64,000 bases of DNA from an uncultured Sulfitobacter sp. (GTDB lineage: Bacteria > Pseudomonadota > Alphaproteobacteria > Rhodobacterales > Rhodobacteraceae): positions 1-64,000 of the forward strand of contig CANMXJ010000005.1 in assembly GCA_947501805.1 (NCBI GenBank), written 5' to 3'. This document shows, one piece after another, positions 43,536 through 52,750 of this stretch. A model generated the notes under the pieces. The model made no database searches. It was not told the origin of the DNA and was given only the letters and a program-made list of their open reading frames with translations. The position numbers and the translations under genes are program-made. How positions within the stretch are numbered: position 1 is the stretch's first letter; each line of letters opens with the position of its first letter.

Positions 43536-44975
43536 TCAGTCGTTGCACCAACCGGAAACGGCTTTGACCTCGCAGAAATCCTCGATGCCCCATATGCCGC
43601 CTTCGCGCCCGTTGCCTGATTGTTTCATACCGCCAAAGGGTGATCCGGCCCCTCGGGACTCACCGTTCATTTCCACCATGCCAGAGCGCAGTTGCGTCGC
43701 CAGGCGATTGCGGCGTGCACCGTCCTGTGTCTGGACATAGTTGGTCAGGCCATAGACCGTGTCGTTTGCAATTTCGACGGCCTGCTCTTCGTTGTCGAAT
43801 TTCATGATCGACAGGACAGGGCCAAAGATTTCCTCGCGTGCGATGGTCATGTCCGGCGTTACATCTGCAAAAACGGTTGGTTTGACATAGAAACCGCGGT
43901 TCAGACCTTCGGGACGCCCGGTGCCGCCAGCAACCAGTTTTGCGCCCTCATCAATGCCTTTCTGGATCAGGTCCTGAATTTTGCCCCATTGGCTTTCGTT
44001 CACAACCGGACCGATGTGGCGACCTTCTTCGCTGGCCGGACCGACCGTGATGCCAGAGGCGATTTCACCCGCACTCTCGACAGCTGCGTCATAAGCGCTT
44101 GCCTCGACAATCATACGGCTCGGGGCGTTACAGCTTTGGCCCGAGTTGTTCATCATCGACAATACACCGCGTTTAACGGCCTTTTCGTCCGCATCGGCAA
44201 AGATCAGGTTCGCACCCTTCCCGCCCAACTCCAAGTGGACCTTCTTGAGCGTATCCGCCGCGTTCTTGGAGATCGCGATGCCTGCACGGGTGGAGCCGGT
44301 AAAGCTGACCATATCGACATCCACGTGTCCGGTCAGCGCTGTGCCAACGCCCATGCCGTCACCATTTACCAGATTGAATACACCGGCGGGGAAACCCGCC
44401 TCGTCCATCATTTCGGCAAACAGGACCGCACTCAGGGGGCTTTCCTCGGACGGTTTCAGTACCATTGTGCAGCCCGCAACCACCGCTGCACCAACCTTGA
44501 GTGTGACCTGGTTCATCGGCCAGTTCCACGGCGTGATCATTGCCACCACACCTACCGCTTCGTGGATGATGCGATCATTTGGTGCGTGATCCCCCAACGG
44601 TTTGATAAACTCGAAACCTTTTGCTGCATTAATGAAGGTCTTGATATGGCTATAGCCTGCTCCCCACTGCGCGGAACGCGCAAGGGTGATGGGGGCGCCC
44701 ATTTCGGTGCTGATCGCCTGCGCCATTTCTTCAGCGCGTGCTTTGTAGATTTCCGCCAGTTTTTCCAGCAGCGCGATACGCTCTGACGGCGGTGTGGCCA
44801 TCCAGCCGGGCAATGCCTTTTTTGCAGCAGCCACTGCTGTGTCTACGTCGCCCTGTGCGCCCAGTGAAATCACGGCACATGGCTCTTCGGTAGAGGGGTT
44901 GATGACGTGATAGTCGTTGGTCTGCATCGGTGCGACCCACGTGCCATCAATGTAGAAATCACGTTTCTCGATCAT
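43536..44975 (-). CDS. NAD(P)-dependent aldehyde dehydrogenase
   Basis: A 479-residue ALDH-superfamily enzyme. Landmarks are ITPWNWPMNQVTLKVGAAVV (about residues 142-161), the Glu motif LELGGKGANLIF (about 249) and the catalytic Cys in NNSGQSCNAPSRM (about 283), then EEIFGPVLSIMKF near 380. The Cys context is that of broad-specificity aldehyde dehydrogenases. In this operon it most likely oxidises the aldehyde made from the imported alcohol by the GMC or iron alcohol dehydrogenase, giving the acid for the next-door ligase. Confidence 0.9.
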   Translation of the reverse strand: MIEKRDFYIDGTWVAPMQTNDYHVINPSTEEPCAVISLGAQGDVDTAVAAAKKALPGWMATPPSERIALLEKLAEIYKARAEEMAQAISTEMGAPITLARSAQWGAGYSHIKTFINAAKGFEFIKPLGDHAPNDRIIHEAVGVVAMITPWNWPMNQVTLKVGAAVVAGCTMVLKPSEESPLSAVLFAEMMDEAGFPAGVFNLVNGDGMGVGTALTGHVDVDMVSFTGSTRAGIAISKNAADTLKKVHLELGGKGANLIFADADEKAVKRGVLSMMNNSGQSCNAPSRMIVEASAYDAAVESAGEIASGITVGPASEEGRHIGPVVNESQWGKIQDLIQKGIDEGAKLVAGGTGRPEGLNRGFYVKPTVFADVTPDMTIAREEIFGPVLSIMKFDNEEQAVEIANDTVYGLTNYVQTQDGARRNRLATQLRSGMVEMNGESRGAGSPFGGMKQSGNGREGGIWGIEDFCEVKAVSGWCND

Positions 44976-45048
44976 GTTCGTATCTCCGTATTTCTGATTG
45001 GATTGTTGTCCGGAATTTCAGCTTAGCAGGTTGCCGCCAGTCCCACAC

Positions 45049-45864
45049 TCACTTGCCCGAAAAGTTTGGTGCCCGCTTTTCCTGAAAATGTGCAACACCT
45101 TCGGTGAAGTCCTCGCTTTGGATGCTTAGAAACATTTCTTCGTTGGCCATTGTGATGGCTTCGCCCAGCGATTGATACGGCGCTTCCCAGACCTGCCGTT
45201 TCATGATCCGCACGGAGCGGGGCGAGACTTCTTTCGACAGCTTGGTCGCCAGCGCGCGCGCCTCTTCCATCAAGGCATCCGGTTCAACCACGCGGTGAAC
45301 CAGCCCCATCGACAGGGCTTCATCCGCTTTCACCTTGCGCGAGGTCAGCAGCATGTCCATCGCATGGGCATGACCAACGACACGGGGCAGGATCCAGCTG
45401 ATCCCGTGTTCCGCGATCAACCCGCGCATGACAAAGGCGGTGACAAAGGCCGCCTTGTCCGATGCAATGCGGAAATCACTGTAAAGCGCGAAGATCAGGC
45501 CAAGACCCGCCGCCGCACCGTTGATGGCCGAGATCACGGGCTTGGACACACCCGGAAAATAAGAATAACGCGCCTGATAATCGGCGCGGCGGTTCATGTC
45601 ATAGGGGCGCATCCATTCGCGTGCGCTGATGTCATCGGGCGGCAGCACCTCAAGTTCGTCCATGTCCATGCCTGCACAGAAGGCACGGCCATTTCCGGTC
45701 AGGATGATCGCGCGCACGTTGTCATCCAGATCGGCGGCACGCATGGCGTCATACAACTCGCCCTCCAACACCTTGGTCAGTGCGTTCATCCGGTCAGGCC
45801 GGTTAAATGTGATGATCGCGGTATGCCCGTCAACGTCGTAGGTGATCTCTTTGTAACTCATCAT
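45049..45864 (-). CDS. Enoyl-CoA hydratase/isomerase (crotonase family)
   Basis: A 271-residue crotonase-fold protein with NGRAFCAGMDMDELEVL (about residues 58-74) and INGAAAGLGLIFALYSDFRI (about 113-132). The second-Glu region reads MRGLIAEHGISWILPRVVG, which is the typical LVPEGG-like helix start with Glu retained. It is distinct from the other crotonase at 41002. It lies 21 bases downstream of the fadB-like gene. The start could be either of two adjacent ATGs (MMSYKEITYD). Confidence 0.87.
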   Translation of the reverse strand: MMSYKEITYDVDGHTAIITFNRPDRMNALTKVLEGELYDAMRAADLDDNVRAIILTGNGRAFCAGMDMDELEVLPPDDISAREWMRPYDMNRRADYQARYSYFPGVSKPVISAINGAAAGLGLIFALYSDFRIASDKAAFVTAFVMRGLIAEHGISWILPRVVGHAHAMDMLLTSRKVKADEALSMGLVHRVVEPDALMEEARALATKLSKEVSPRSVRIMKRQVWEAPYQSLGEAITMANEEMFLSIQSEDFTEGVAHFQEKRAPNFSGK

Positions 45865-45885
45865 ATCTCTCCAGAAATTAGTGTA

Positions 45886-48018
45886 TCAAACCGCTTCAGG
45901 AAGGCGTTCGTCCGCTCGGCCCTCTGCGTCAGCAAGCCGCTGCAAAAGCGGGGCAGGGGTGAAAAAATCGAAGCGGTCTTGCGTTTGTTGTCCCAACCCG
46001 ATCAGGCGATCACGCAACTTGGTCAGACCGATGGTTTGTGCCAGGTGCATCGGTCCGCCCGTCAGTGCAGGCCAGCCGTATCCAGCGGTCCAGACCACGT
46101 CGATATCAGCTTCACGGTAAGCGATGCCTTCTTCCATGATCTTGAAGCCTTCGTTGATCAGGGGATAAAGCAGGCGGTCACAAATTTCCGCATCCGTAAT
46201 GTCATTGCGCCGCCGGATGCCAAACTCCGCTGCCAGATCGGCAGCGATCTGGTTCACCTCCGGATCGTCGACAGGTGTGCGCCCGTCATAGCGATAGTAC
46301 CCCTTGCCCGCTTTCTGCCCGTTGCGTCCCAATGCGCCCAGCTTGCGGACCAGCGCGCGATAGGACGGGGTATCAGGCAATGCGCCTTCGGCCTCGCGGC
46401 CATCCAGCACAAAGGCGTTCACATCGACGCCCGCCATGTCCATCATCCGGCAAGGCCCCATCGCCATGCCGAACCCTTCCAGTGCTGCGTCCAGCTGTGC
46501 GGGCGTGGCCCCTTCCATCAGCAGATAGTCCATCTCGCGCAGATAGCTTTCCAGCATCCGGTTGCCGATGAAGCCGTAGCAAACACCGGAGACAACTGCG
46601 ACCTTGTTGATCCGGCGGGCAAGCTGCATCGCCGTGGCCAGGACGTCAGGCGCGGTTTTTGCGCCGCGCACGACTTCTAGAAGGCGCATGATATGGGCCG
46701 GACTGAAAAAGTGCATGCCCAGCACATCATCCGGTCGTCCGGTCGCCTCGGCTATGATGTCTACATCCAGCGTTGAGGTGTTGGTCGCGATGATCGCACC
46801 GGGTTTACAGACTTCACCCAGCTTGGCACAAACATCCTGCTTGATCTTCATATTCTCGAAAACCGCTTCGATCACCAGATCGCGGTCGGCCATATCCGCG
46901 TAATCGGTAGAGCCTTTGAGCAGCCCCATGCGTCTGTCCATCTGCGCCAGTGTCATGCGGCCCTTTTCGACGTTACCGGCAAAGGTGCGGCGGATGTTCT
47001 CGATCCCCCGGTCCAGCGCATCCTGCGCGATTTCGAGGACCGTAACCGGCATGTCCGCATTCAGGAAGTTCATTGCAATGCCACCGCCCATAGTGCCTGC
47101 GCCAATGATGCCGACACATTCAATCGGGCGCAGGGGCAATTCTTTGTCCAAATTTGGGATTTTAACAGCGGCTTTTTCGGCAAAGAACAGGTGGCGTAGC
47201 GCCTTGGATTGTGTGCCGTTCATCAGCTCCAGAAACTCTTTGCGTTCAAAGATCAACCTATCTTCGAAACTGGCGTCAGATGCGGCAAATTCGATACAGC
47301 GTGCAATTGCCTTGGGTGCATGCGCATTTGGTGTCCGCCTCAACACTTTGGCCAGCGTAGCGGAAATGGTATCTTTTGCATTGGCTGCGTCTTTTACCGG
47401 CAGGGCGCGCGCGGTGCGCAGCCCGTCAGCACGGTCCTTGGCGTCCAATGCAAAAGTGATCGCTTCCTTCAGCAAATCATCTTGGGCCACCGCGTCGATC
47501 AATCCGCATTCAAGCGCCTCGCTTGCGCCAATCATCCGCCCGCTCAGGATCAGGTCCGACGCAACCGGAACACCCACCAGACGCGGCGTGCGCTGTGTGC
47601 CGCCACCGCCAGGCAAGACGCCCAACGTTACTTCTGGAAACCCCATTTGCGCATCGTGCGCAGCAATACGGTGATGACAGCCCAAGGCCAGTTCCATACC
47701 CCCGCCAAGCGCATATCCGTGGATTGCAGCAACAACGGGTTTGCCCAGCGTTTCGATCAAGGCGCAGACAATGTTGAGGTCCGGTTCGGTGATTTCGCCA
47801 GCCGCGAATTCCTTGATATCAGCACCGCCGCAGAACATTTTCCCCGCGCCGGTTATGACGACGGCATCAACGGCCGCATCGGCTTTTGCTTGATGCAATG
47901 CCTCTTGGATGCCAGCGCGCAAGGGTTGCGACAACCCGTTAACTGGCGGGGCATTCAGCGTAACAATCGCAACGCGATCACGTATCGCATACTTCGCAAG
48001 CGTACCTGTAGCAGCCAT
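45886..48018 (-). CDS. fadJ: Bifunctional enoyl-CoA hydratase / 3-hydroxyacyl-CoA dehydrogenase
   Basis: A 710-residue multifunctional beta-oxidation enzyme. Residues 1 to about 190 form a crotonase domain (IHGYALGGGMELALGCHHRI), about 295-480 the NAD-binding domain (GIIGAGTMGGGIAMNF at about 302) and about 485-700 the C-terminal helical domains (GFIGNRMLESYLREMDYLLM, then a second half). The shorter crotonase domain and total length fit the peroxisomal-type/FadJ-like form common in alphaproteobacteria. No thiolase gene is found nearby. It is the first gene of the minus-strand operon, under the divergent promoter with the site at 48056. The symbol is approximate. Confidence 0.88.
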   Translation of the reverse strand: MAATGTLAKYAIRDRVAIVTLNAPPVNGLSQPLRAGIQEALHQAKADAAVDAVVITGAGKMFCGGADIKEFAAGEITEPDLNIVCALIETLGKPVVAAIHGYALGGGMELALGCHHRIAAHDAQMGFPEVTLGVLPGGGGTQRTPRLVGVPVASDLILSGRMIGASEALECGLIDAVAQDDLLKEAITFALDAKDRADGLRTARALPVKDAANAKDTISATLAKVLRRTPNAHAPKAIARCIEFAASDASFEDRLIFERKEFLELMNGTQSKALRHLFFAEKAAVKIPNLDKELPLRPIECVGIIGAGTMGGGIAMNFLNADMPVTVLEIAQDALDRGIENIRRTFAGNVEKGRMTLAQMDRRMGLLKGSTDYADMADRDLVIEAVFENMKIKQDVCAKLGEVCKPGAIIATNTSTLDVDIIAEATGRPDDVLGMHFFSPAHIMRLLEVVRGAKTAPDVLATAMQLARRINKVAVVSGVCYGFIGNRMLESYLREMDYLLMEGATPAQLDAALEGFGMAMGPCRMMDMAGVDVNAFVLDGREAEGALPDTPSYRALVRKLGALGRNGQKAGKGYYRYDGRTPVDDPEVNQIAADLAAEFGIRRRNDITDAEICDRLLYPLINEGFKIMEEGIAYREADIDVVWTAGYGWPALTGGPMHLAQTIGLTKLRDRLIGLGQQTQDRFDFFTPAPLLQRLADAEGRADERLPEAV

Positions 48019-48038
48019 GTTCCATCCCCGCTAAAAAT

Positions 48039-48070
48039 AAAACTTTCCAGTAGATGCTACCATGTAGTAG
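48039..48070. promoter_or_regulatory. Candidate operator in the divergent fadJ-like / acyl-CoA synthetase promoter, site D
   Basis: GCTACCATGTAGTAG at 48056-48070 is a full match to the 15-bp consensus. A weaker copy, AAAACTTTCCAGTAG (10 of 15), starts exactly 17 bp before it at 48039. The pair lies 21-52 bases before the minus-strand gene and about 170 bases before the plus-strand ligase start, so it could control both directions. Confidence 0.55.
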
Positions 48071-48235
48071 TAAAATTATGCAACGCATATTGCTTTGGCT
48101 TCTGTACGAAAATTGAAGTCTGAAATATCGGATACTAAAGTGTCGGACCCCACTATACTGGGATTGAATATGATCAGGTGTCGCGCGCATGTGGGCAAAC
48201 AGGTGATGGACGCGACACATCAGGAGGACATAACG

Positions 48236-49996
48236 ATGGCAAATCGGAACGATGATGGTGTCAACAATGCGGACAACACTGTGGTGGATGGACAACTCCG
48301 GCAGCATGCCGATCTGGCACCAAAAGAAGGCATGTCATATGTCCGCGGCCCCTCTGTTCCGGCGCTGGTCCACACCACCATTCCGGGTCTGTTGCAAGAT
48401 GCCGTAGTGCATCATGGGGACCGAGAGGCGCTCGTCTTTCCGGATTACAGGCTAACGTATGCCGAAATGGGACAGGCCGTTGATGCGCTGGCAGCGGGAT
48501 TTCTGGCCCTCGGACTGGAAAAAGGCGACCGTTTGGGTATCTGGTCGCCCAATCGGCTTGAGTGGGTTCTGACGCAGTTCGCGACAGCACGGATCGGGGT
48601 GGTTCTGGTTAATATCAACCCAGCCTACCGACTGTCGGAACTGGAATATGCGCTTAATCTGGTGGGTTGCAAAGCATTGGTGTTGGCGCGCAGTTTCAAG
48701 AGCTCTGATTATCTGCAGTTGATCCGCACTCTGGCACCGGAGCTTGATACCTCCAAGCCCGGCGCATTGCGTGCTGAGAAACTGCCTGATCTGCGCCATG
48801 TCATTCTGATGGGGGAAACGACGGACACCAAAGGGGTGTGGTCCTTTGACGATATTTCATCCCTTGCTGGTCCCGATATGCACGCGCGTATCGCTGAGAT
48901 AGATGCCACCTTGCATCCGGATGACGCGATCAACATTCAGTTCACCTCCGGCACGACGGGACAGCCCAAAGGGGCAACGCTTTCACATGCCAACATCATC
49001 AACAATTCGCGCTTTGTCATGGACCGGATCAAGATCACCGAACACGACAAACTGGCGCTGCCCGTGCCGCTCTATCATTGTTTTGGCATGGCGATGGGGG
49101 TGATGGGTGCCGTGAACAAAGGGGCGGCGATGGTGTTTACCGGCGAAGCCTTTGATGCGGCAAAGACGCTGGATGTCGTCGCCGCCGAGCGGTGCACGTC
49201 CCTTTATGGGGTGCCGACGATGTTTGTGCAAATGTTGCAGGACCTTGAGGTCAAGCCCCGTGATCTATCTTCTTTGCGCACGGGCATCATGGCCGGTTCT
49301 CCCTGTCCGGTCAAAGTGATGAAGCAGGTCAACGACCGGATGAACATGGGCGAGGTCACGATCTGCTACGGGATGACCGAAACCTCGCCAGTGTCGATCC
49401 AGAGCTTTGTGGATGATAGCGTTGCGCAACGCTGTGAAACAGTGGGCCGCGTGCATCCCCATCTTGAGGTCAAGATTGTTGACGAGGCTGGCCAGATTGT
49501 GCCTGTTGGCACGCAGGGCGAGCTGTGCACAAAAGGCTATTCGGTGATGAAAGGGTACTGGAATGATCCGCACCGCACCCAAGACGCGATCCGTGATGGT
49601 TGGATGCATACCGGCGATCTGGCCGTATTTGACGAGGCAGGGTTTTGTACGATCACCGGTCGCGTGAAAGACATGATCATTCGGGGTGGCGAAAACATCT
49701 ATCCCCGCGAGATCGAAGAGTTCTTGTTCGCCCATCCGCAGGTCAGTGAGGTTCAGGTATTTGGTATTCCGGATGAGCGGCTGGGAGAAGTGGTCTGTGC
49801 TTGGGTGGTGCCTGCCCCGAACACCAAGATCAGCGCAGAAGACCTGCGCGCGTTCTGTCAGGAGCAAATTGCACATTTCAAAATTCCTGCGCATTTCAGG
49901 ATTGTGGAGGAGTTGCCCATGACGATTACCGGCAAGCCGCAAAAGTTTGTTATGCGCGACATGATGGTTGCGGAACTTGCGCAACAAAAATCATAG
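48236..49996 (+). CDS. AMP-forming fatty-acyl-CoA synthetase
   Basis: A 586-residue ANL-superfamily ligase with P-loop FTSGTTGQPKGATLSH (about residue 236), YGMTETSPVSIQSF (about 378), MHTGDLAVFDEAGF and the hinge KDMIIRGGENIYPREIEEF (about 480), and a C-terminal TGKPQKFVMRDMM carrying the catalytic Lys. It is longer at the N-terminus (about 40 extra polar residues) than typical relatives. ATG 48236 is favoured by a strong AGGAGG site nine bases upstream. It is a second ligase for the same regulon, divergent from the beta-oxidation operon. Confidence 0.88.
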   Translation: MANRNDDGVNNADNTVVDGQLRQHADLAPKEGMSYVRGPSVPALVHTTIPGLLQDAVVHHGDREALVFPDYRLTYAEMGQAVDALAAGFLALGLEKGDRLGIWSPNRLEWVLTQFATARIGVVLVNINPAYRLSELEYALNLVGCKALVLARSFKSSDYLQLIRTLAPELDTSKPGALRAEKLPDLRHVILMGETTDTKGVWSFDDISSLAGPDMHARIAEIDATLHPDDAINIQFTSGTTGQPKGATLSHANIINNSRFVMDRIKITEHDKLALPVPLYHCFGMAMGVMGAVNKGAAMVFTGEAFDAAKTLDVVAAERCTSLYGVPTMFVQMLQDLEVKPRDLSSLRTGIMAGSPCPVKVMKQVNDRMNMGEVTICYGMTETSPVSIQSFVDDSVAQRCETVGRVHPHLEVKIVDEAGQIVPVGTQGELCTKGYSVMKGYWNDPHRTQDAIRDGWMHTGDLAVFDEAGFCTITGRVKDMIIRGGENIYPREIEEFLFAHPQVSEVQVFGIPDERLGEVVCAWVVPAPNTKISAEDLRAFCQEQIAHFKIPAHFRIVEELPMTITGKPQKFVMRDMMVAELAQQKS

Positions 49997-50069
49997 CGCA
50001 ACATCTTAGAAACTCGGGTGTTTCCAAAACGGGTGAACACCCATCCATCCATTAGATCGGACTGAGACC

Positions 50070-51224
50070 ATGACACCCTTTACCTTCAACACCACGCCCT
50101 CGGTCCGTTTTGTGCCAGACGGTCTGAATGACCTTGCCGCAACAGTTGACGGGATGTTGGGCCAACGGATCGTCCTTGTAACCGACAGTGGCCTTGTTGA
50201 GACCGGAATACCGGATCGTGCAATGCAGGCGCTAAGATTGACTGGTGCAGAAGTGCATTTGTTCGATGGGGTCAAAGCTGACCCGCATGAAGAAATCATT
50301 CTGACCGCGACGCAGCTGATGCGTGACGTGGGAGCCACGGGGGTGATCGGCTTGGGCGGCGGGTCTTCTCTTGATGTGGCAAAGCTGGCAGCGGCCCTTG
50401 CGCAAAGCGGTGCCTCCCTGGCAGATAGTTATGGCATTGGCAATCTGGCATCGGGACGCTTGCCATTGGTGCTGATCCCCACCACGGCAGGCACGGGATC
50501 AGAGGTGACCCCGATCTCGATCATAACTACGGGCGAAAGTACAAAGATGGGTGTCGTCAGTCCGGTGATGCTGCCCGATATTGCGCTGCTTGATCCAGTC
50601 TTAACCATCGGCTTGCCAGCACATGTCACGGCGGCAACCGGCATAGATGCGATGGTCCACGCAATAGAGGCTTATTGCTCTGCCAGCCCCAACAACAATC
50701 CGGTCTCGCGTGCTTTGGCCTGCGAAGCGCTGCGTTTGATGGGGGCGGCATTGGAAACGGCTGTTGGCGAGCCGTCCAATATTGCGGCCCGCTCTGACAT
50801 GTTGTTGGGATCGCTGCTGGCAGGGCAGGCGTTTGCCAATTCCCCCGTCGCAGCGGTGCACGCGCTGGCCTATCCCATCGGGGGCCGCTTTAAGGTGCCG
50901 CACGGCTTATCCAATGCGCTGGTCTTGCCACATGTCCTCCGGTTCAATGCTGAAACCGCGCCGGAAGGTTACGCCACGATTGCACCATTGCTGTTCCCGC
51001 AACTGAAGGGATCGGCATCGCAAATCGCGTTTGATTTCTGCGATGAGTTGCACGCGTTGGCCCTGCGCTGTGGCTTACCGGTCCGGCTGCGGGATGTCGG
51101 GATCGGATCTGATGACCTTGGACCAATGGCCGATGATGCAATGATGCAGACCCGGCTGTTGGTGAACAACCCGAGGCCCCTAAGCCACAGCGATGCGCTG
51201 GCCATTTATCAGGCCTCCTGGTGA
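50070..51224 (+). CDS. Iron-containing alcohol dehydrogenase
   Basis: A 384-residue group III alcohol dehydrogenase. The NAD-binding GLGGGSSLDVAKLAAAL (about residues 95-111), GTGSEVTPISII (about 144) and the metal-binding region AATGIDAMVHAIEAYCS plus HALAYPIGGRFKVPHG (His ligands about 197-270) are present. It oxidises primary or secondary alcohols with NAD. It is probably cotranscribed with the upstream ligase (73-base gap with a 7-bp hairpin GGGTGTT/AACACCC at 50016-50042). It may supply the aldehyde for the aldehyde dehydrogenase at 43536. Confidence 0.88.
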   Translation: MTPFTFNTTPSVRFVPDGLNDLAATVDGMLGQRIVLVTDSGLVETGIPDRAMQALRLTGAEVHLFDGVKADPHEEIILTATQLMRDVGATGVIGLGGGSSLDVAKLAAALAQSGASLADSYGIGNLASGRLPLVLIPTTAGTGSEVTPISIITTGESTKMGVVSPVMLPDIALLDPVLTIGLPAHVTAATGIDAMVHAIEAYCSASPNNNPVSRALACEALRLMGAALETAVGEPSNIAARSDMLLGSLLAGQAFANSPVAAVHALAYPIGGRFKVPHGLSNALVLPHVLRFNAETAPEGYATIAPLLFPQLKGSASQIAFDFCDELHALALRCGLPVRLRDVGIGSDDLGPMADDAMMQTRLLVNNPRPLSHSDALAIYQASW

Positions 51225-51230
51225 GGTTGC

Positions 51231-51277
51231 GGGCGTTTTGATCGCCCAGCGCGCGCCCGCCTGACCTTATCGTCAGG
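51231..51277. terminator. Paired hairpins between convergent genes
   Basis: Two hairpins lie in the 66-base gap between the convergent alcohol and aldehyde dehydrogenase genes: GGGCG-N7-CGCCC at 51231-51247 and CCTGAC-N6-GTCAGG at 51260-51277. The first loop contains TTTT. Placement fits a bidirectional terminator, although neither stem is followed by a long T-run. Confidence 0.45.
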
Positions 51278-51290
51278 TCATCCTGAGTGA

Positions 51291-52745
51291 CTAGGTCCGA
51301 CGTCGAACGCGCATCTTGAGGTGCTTGGTTTCGAGATAGGTTTCTAGCCCCTCCGGCCCAAGCTCGCGCCCCATGCCGCTCATCTTCCAGCCGCCAAAGG
51401 GAGCCTGAAGATCGCTGGTGTCGTTTACGTTCACACCAACAGCGCCAAAGTCCAACTGTTCCGCCAGCCCCCAGATGCGCTCCAGATCCTGACCGTAGAT
51501 GTAGGCGGCCAAGCCAAAATCGAGGCTGTTGGCAATGCGCAGCATCTCGTCTTCGGTATTATAGGCAGCAATGGCCGCGATGGGTCCAAAGCTCTCTTCG
51601 GTCATCGGCAAACTGTTTAAGGGTGCGTTGTCGATCACGGTTGGGCGAAAGAAATGCCCCTGCGCAAATTCTGACCCCGTTGGCCGATGACCGCCAGCAA
51701 TCAATTGCCCACCTTTGCAGACGGCGTCCTTCACATGCTCTTCGGTTCGCGTAATGACCGATGGATTAAGCACCGGACCATAGCCGATTGCGGGGTCCGT
51801 CCCGTCACCAGTTATCGTTGCATCGGCAAGATCGGCCATTAATCCCGCAAACTCACGGTGCACACGGCGGTCCACCAGAATGCGGTTCACGGTAATGCAG
51901 ATTTGTCCCATGTTGGAATAGGAACGGCGGTGTGCGGCCTTCGCAGCTTCTTCCAAATCTGCATCTGCTGTCACGATAAACGGCGCATGGCCGCCCAATT
52001 CCAGACAGGTGCGTTTCAGGTTTCCGGCCGCGGCGCGCAGGATGGCTTGACCTGCGGGTACAGATGCCGTGGCAGAGATTACCCGCACCTTGGGATGTTC
52101 GGCTAAGGCCGCGCCGGCAACAGGCCCCAACCCGGGAATGTCCGCGATACAGCCAGCGGGTAAACCCGCCTCATGCAAGCAATCGACCACCATCGCAATA
52201 GCAAGCGGCGTTTCATGCGGCGATTTCATAACAATCGGACACCCGACTGCCAATGCGGGGCCGATCTTCCAGCAATACAAATCTACGGGGTAGTTCCACG
52301 GCACAATCGCAGCTGCCACACCCACGGGATAAGAGCTGACCAGATTGCGGATGTCGGGCGAGGACGCGGGGCGGATTGATCCCCAGATACGTTTGCCCTC
52401 TTCGGCATAGTACCGCAGCACCTCGGCCCCGAAGCTGATTTCCTTGACGTTGTCAGAGACCGGTTTGCCCTGTTCACGTGTCAACAAAAGCGCCATTTCA
52501 GGCGTTCGTGCGTCAATCAACGCGGCTGCACGAAACAGAATGTCGGCACGTTCATTTGCGCTCATCCGGGCGAAGGCGGGAAAGGCTTGTTCGGCTACGT
52601 CAACGGCTTGATCGACGATAACTCTGTCCGCCAGCAAGGTCGATCCGACCCGCTCACCAGTGGCTGGGTTGAGAATGATATGCTGGTCACAGCCACTTGG
52701 TTTGACCCAAGCACCATTGATGAAAAATCCGCGATTGTTGTCCAT
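51291..52745 (-). CDS. NAD-dependent aldehyde dehydrogenase (succinate-semialdehyde type)
   Basis: A 484-residue ALDH-superfamily enzyme resembling succinate-semialdehyde/glycolaldehyde dehydrogenases. It shows VPWNYPVDLYCWKIGPALAV, the Glu motif CLELGGHAPFIVTADADLEE (about 253) and catalytic Cys in NMGQICITVNR (about 281). ATG 52745 is preferred because AGGTGA, which includes the stop of the upstream SIS gene, lies eight bases upstream; a GTG at 52754 is the alternative. It is the last gene of the nucleoside-importer operon and could oxidise an aldehyde derived from the ribose or from another cleaved moiety. Confidence 0.87.
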   Translation of the reverse strand: MDNNRGFFINGAWVKPSGCDQHIILNPATGERVGSTLLADRVIVDQAVDVAEQAFPAFARMSANERADILFRAAALIDARTPEMALLLTREQGKPVSDNVKEISFGAEVLRYYAEEGKRIWGSIRPASSPDIRNLVSSYPVGVAAAIVPWNYPVDLYCWKIGPALAVGCPIVMKSPHETPLAIAMVVDCLHEAGLPAGCIADIPGLGPVAGAALAEHPKVRVISATASVPAGQAILRAAAGNLKRTCLELGGHAPFIVTADADLEEAAKAAHRRSYSNMGQICITVNRILVDRRVHREFAGLMADLADATITGDGTDPAIGYGPVLNPSVITRTEEHVKDAVCKGGQLIAGGHRPTGSEFAQGHFFRPTVIDNAPLNSLPMTEESFGPIAAIAAYNTEDEMLRIANSLDFGLAAYIYGQDLERIWGLAEQLDFGAVGVNVNDTSDLQAPFGGWKMSGMGRELGPEGLETYLETKHLKMRVRRRT

Positions 52746-52750
52746 GGGGA

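Noticed and set aside
43692-46680. Long plus-strand open frames opposite the aldehyde dehydrogenase and crotonase genes
   Set aside because: They mirror well-supported minus-strand genes and show no family motifs; they are antisense shadows.
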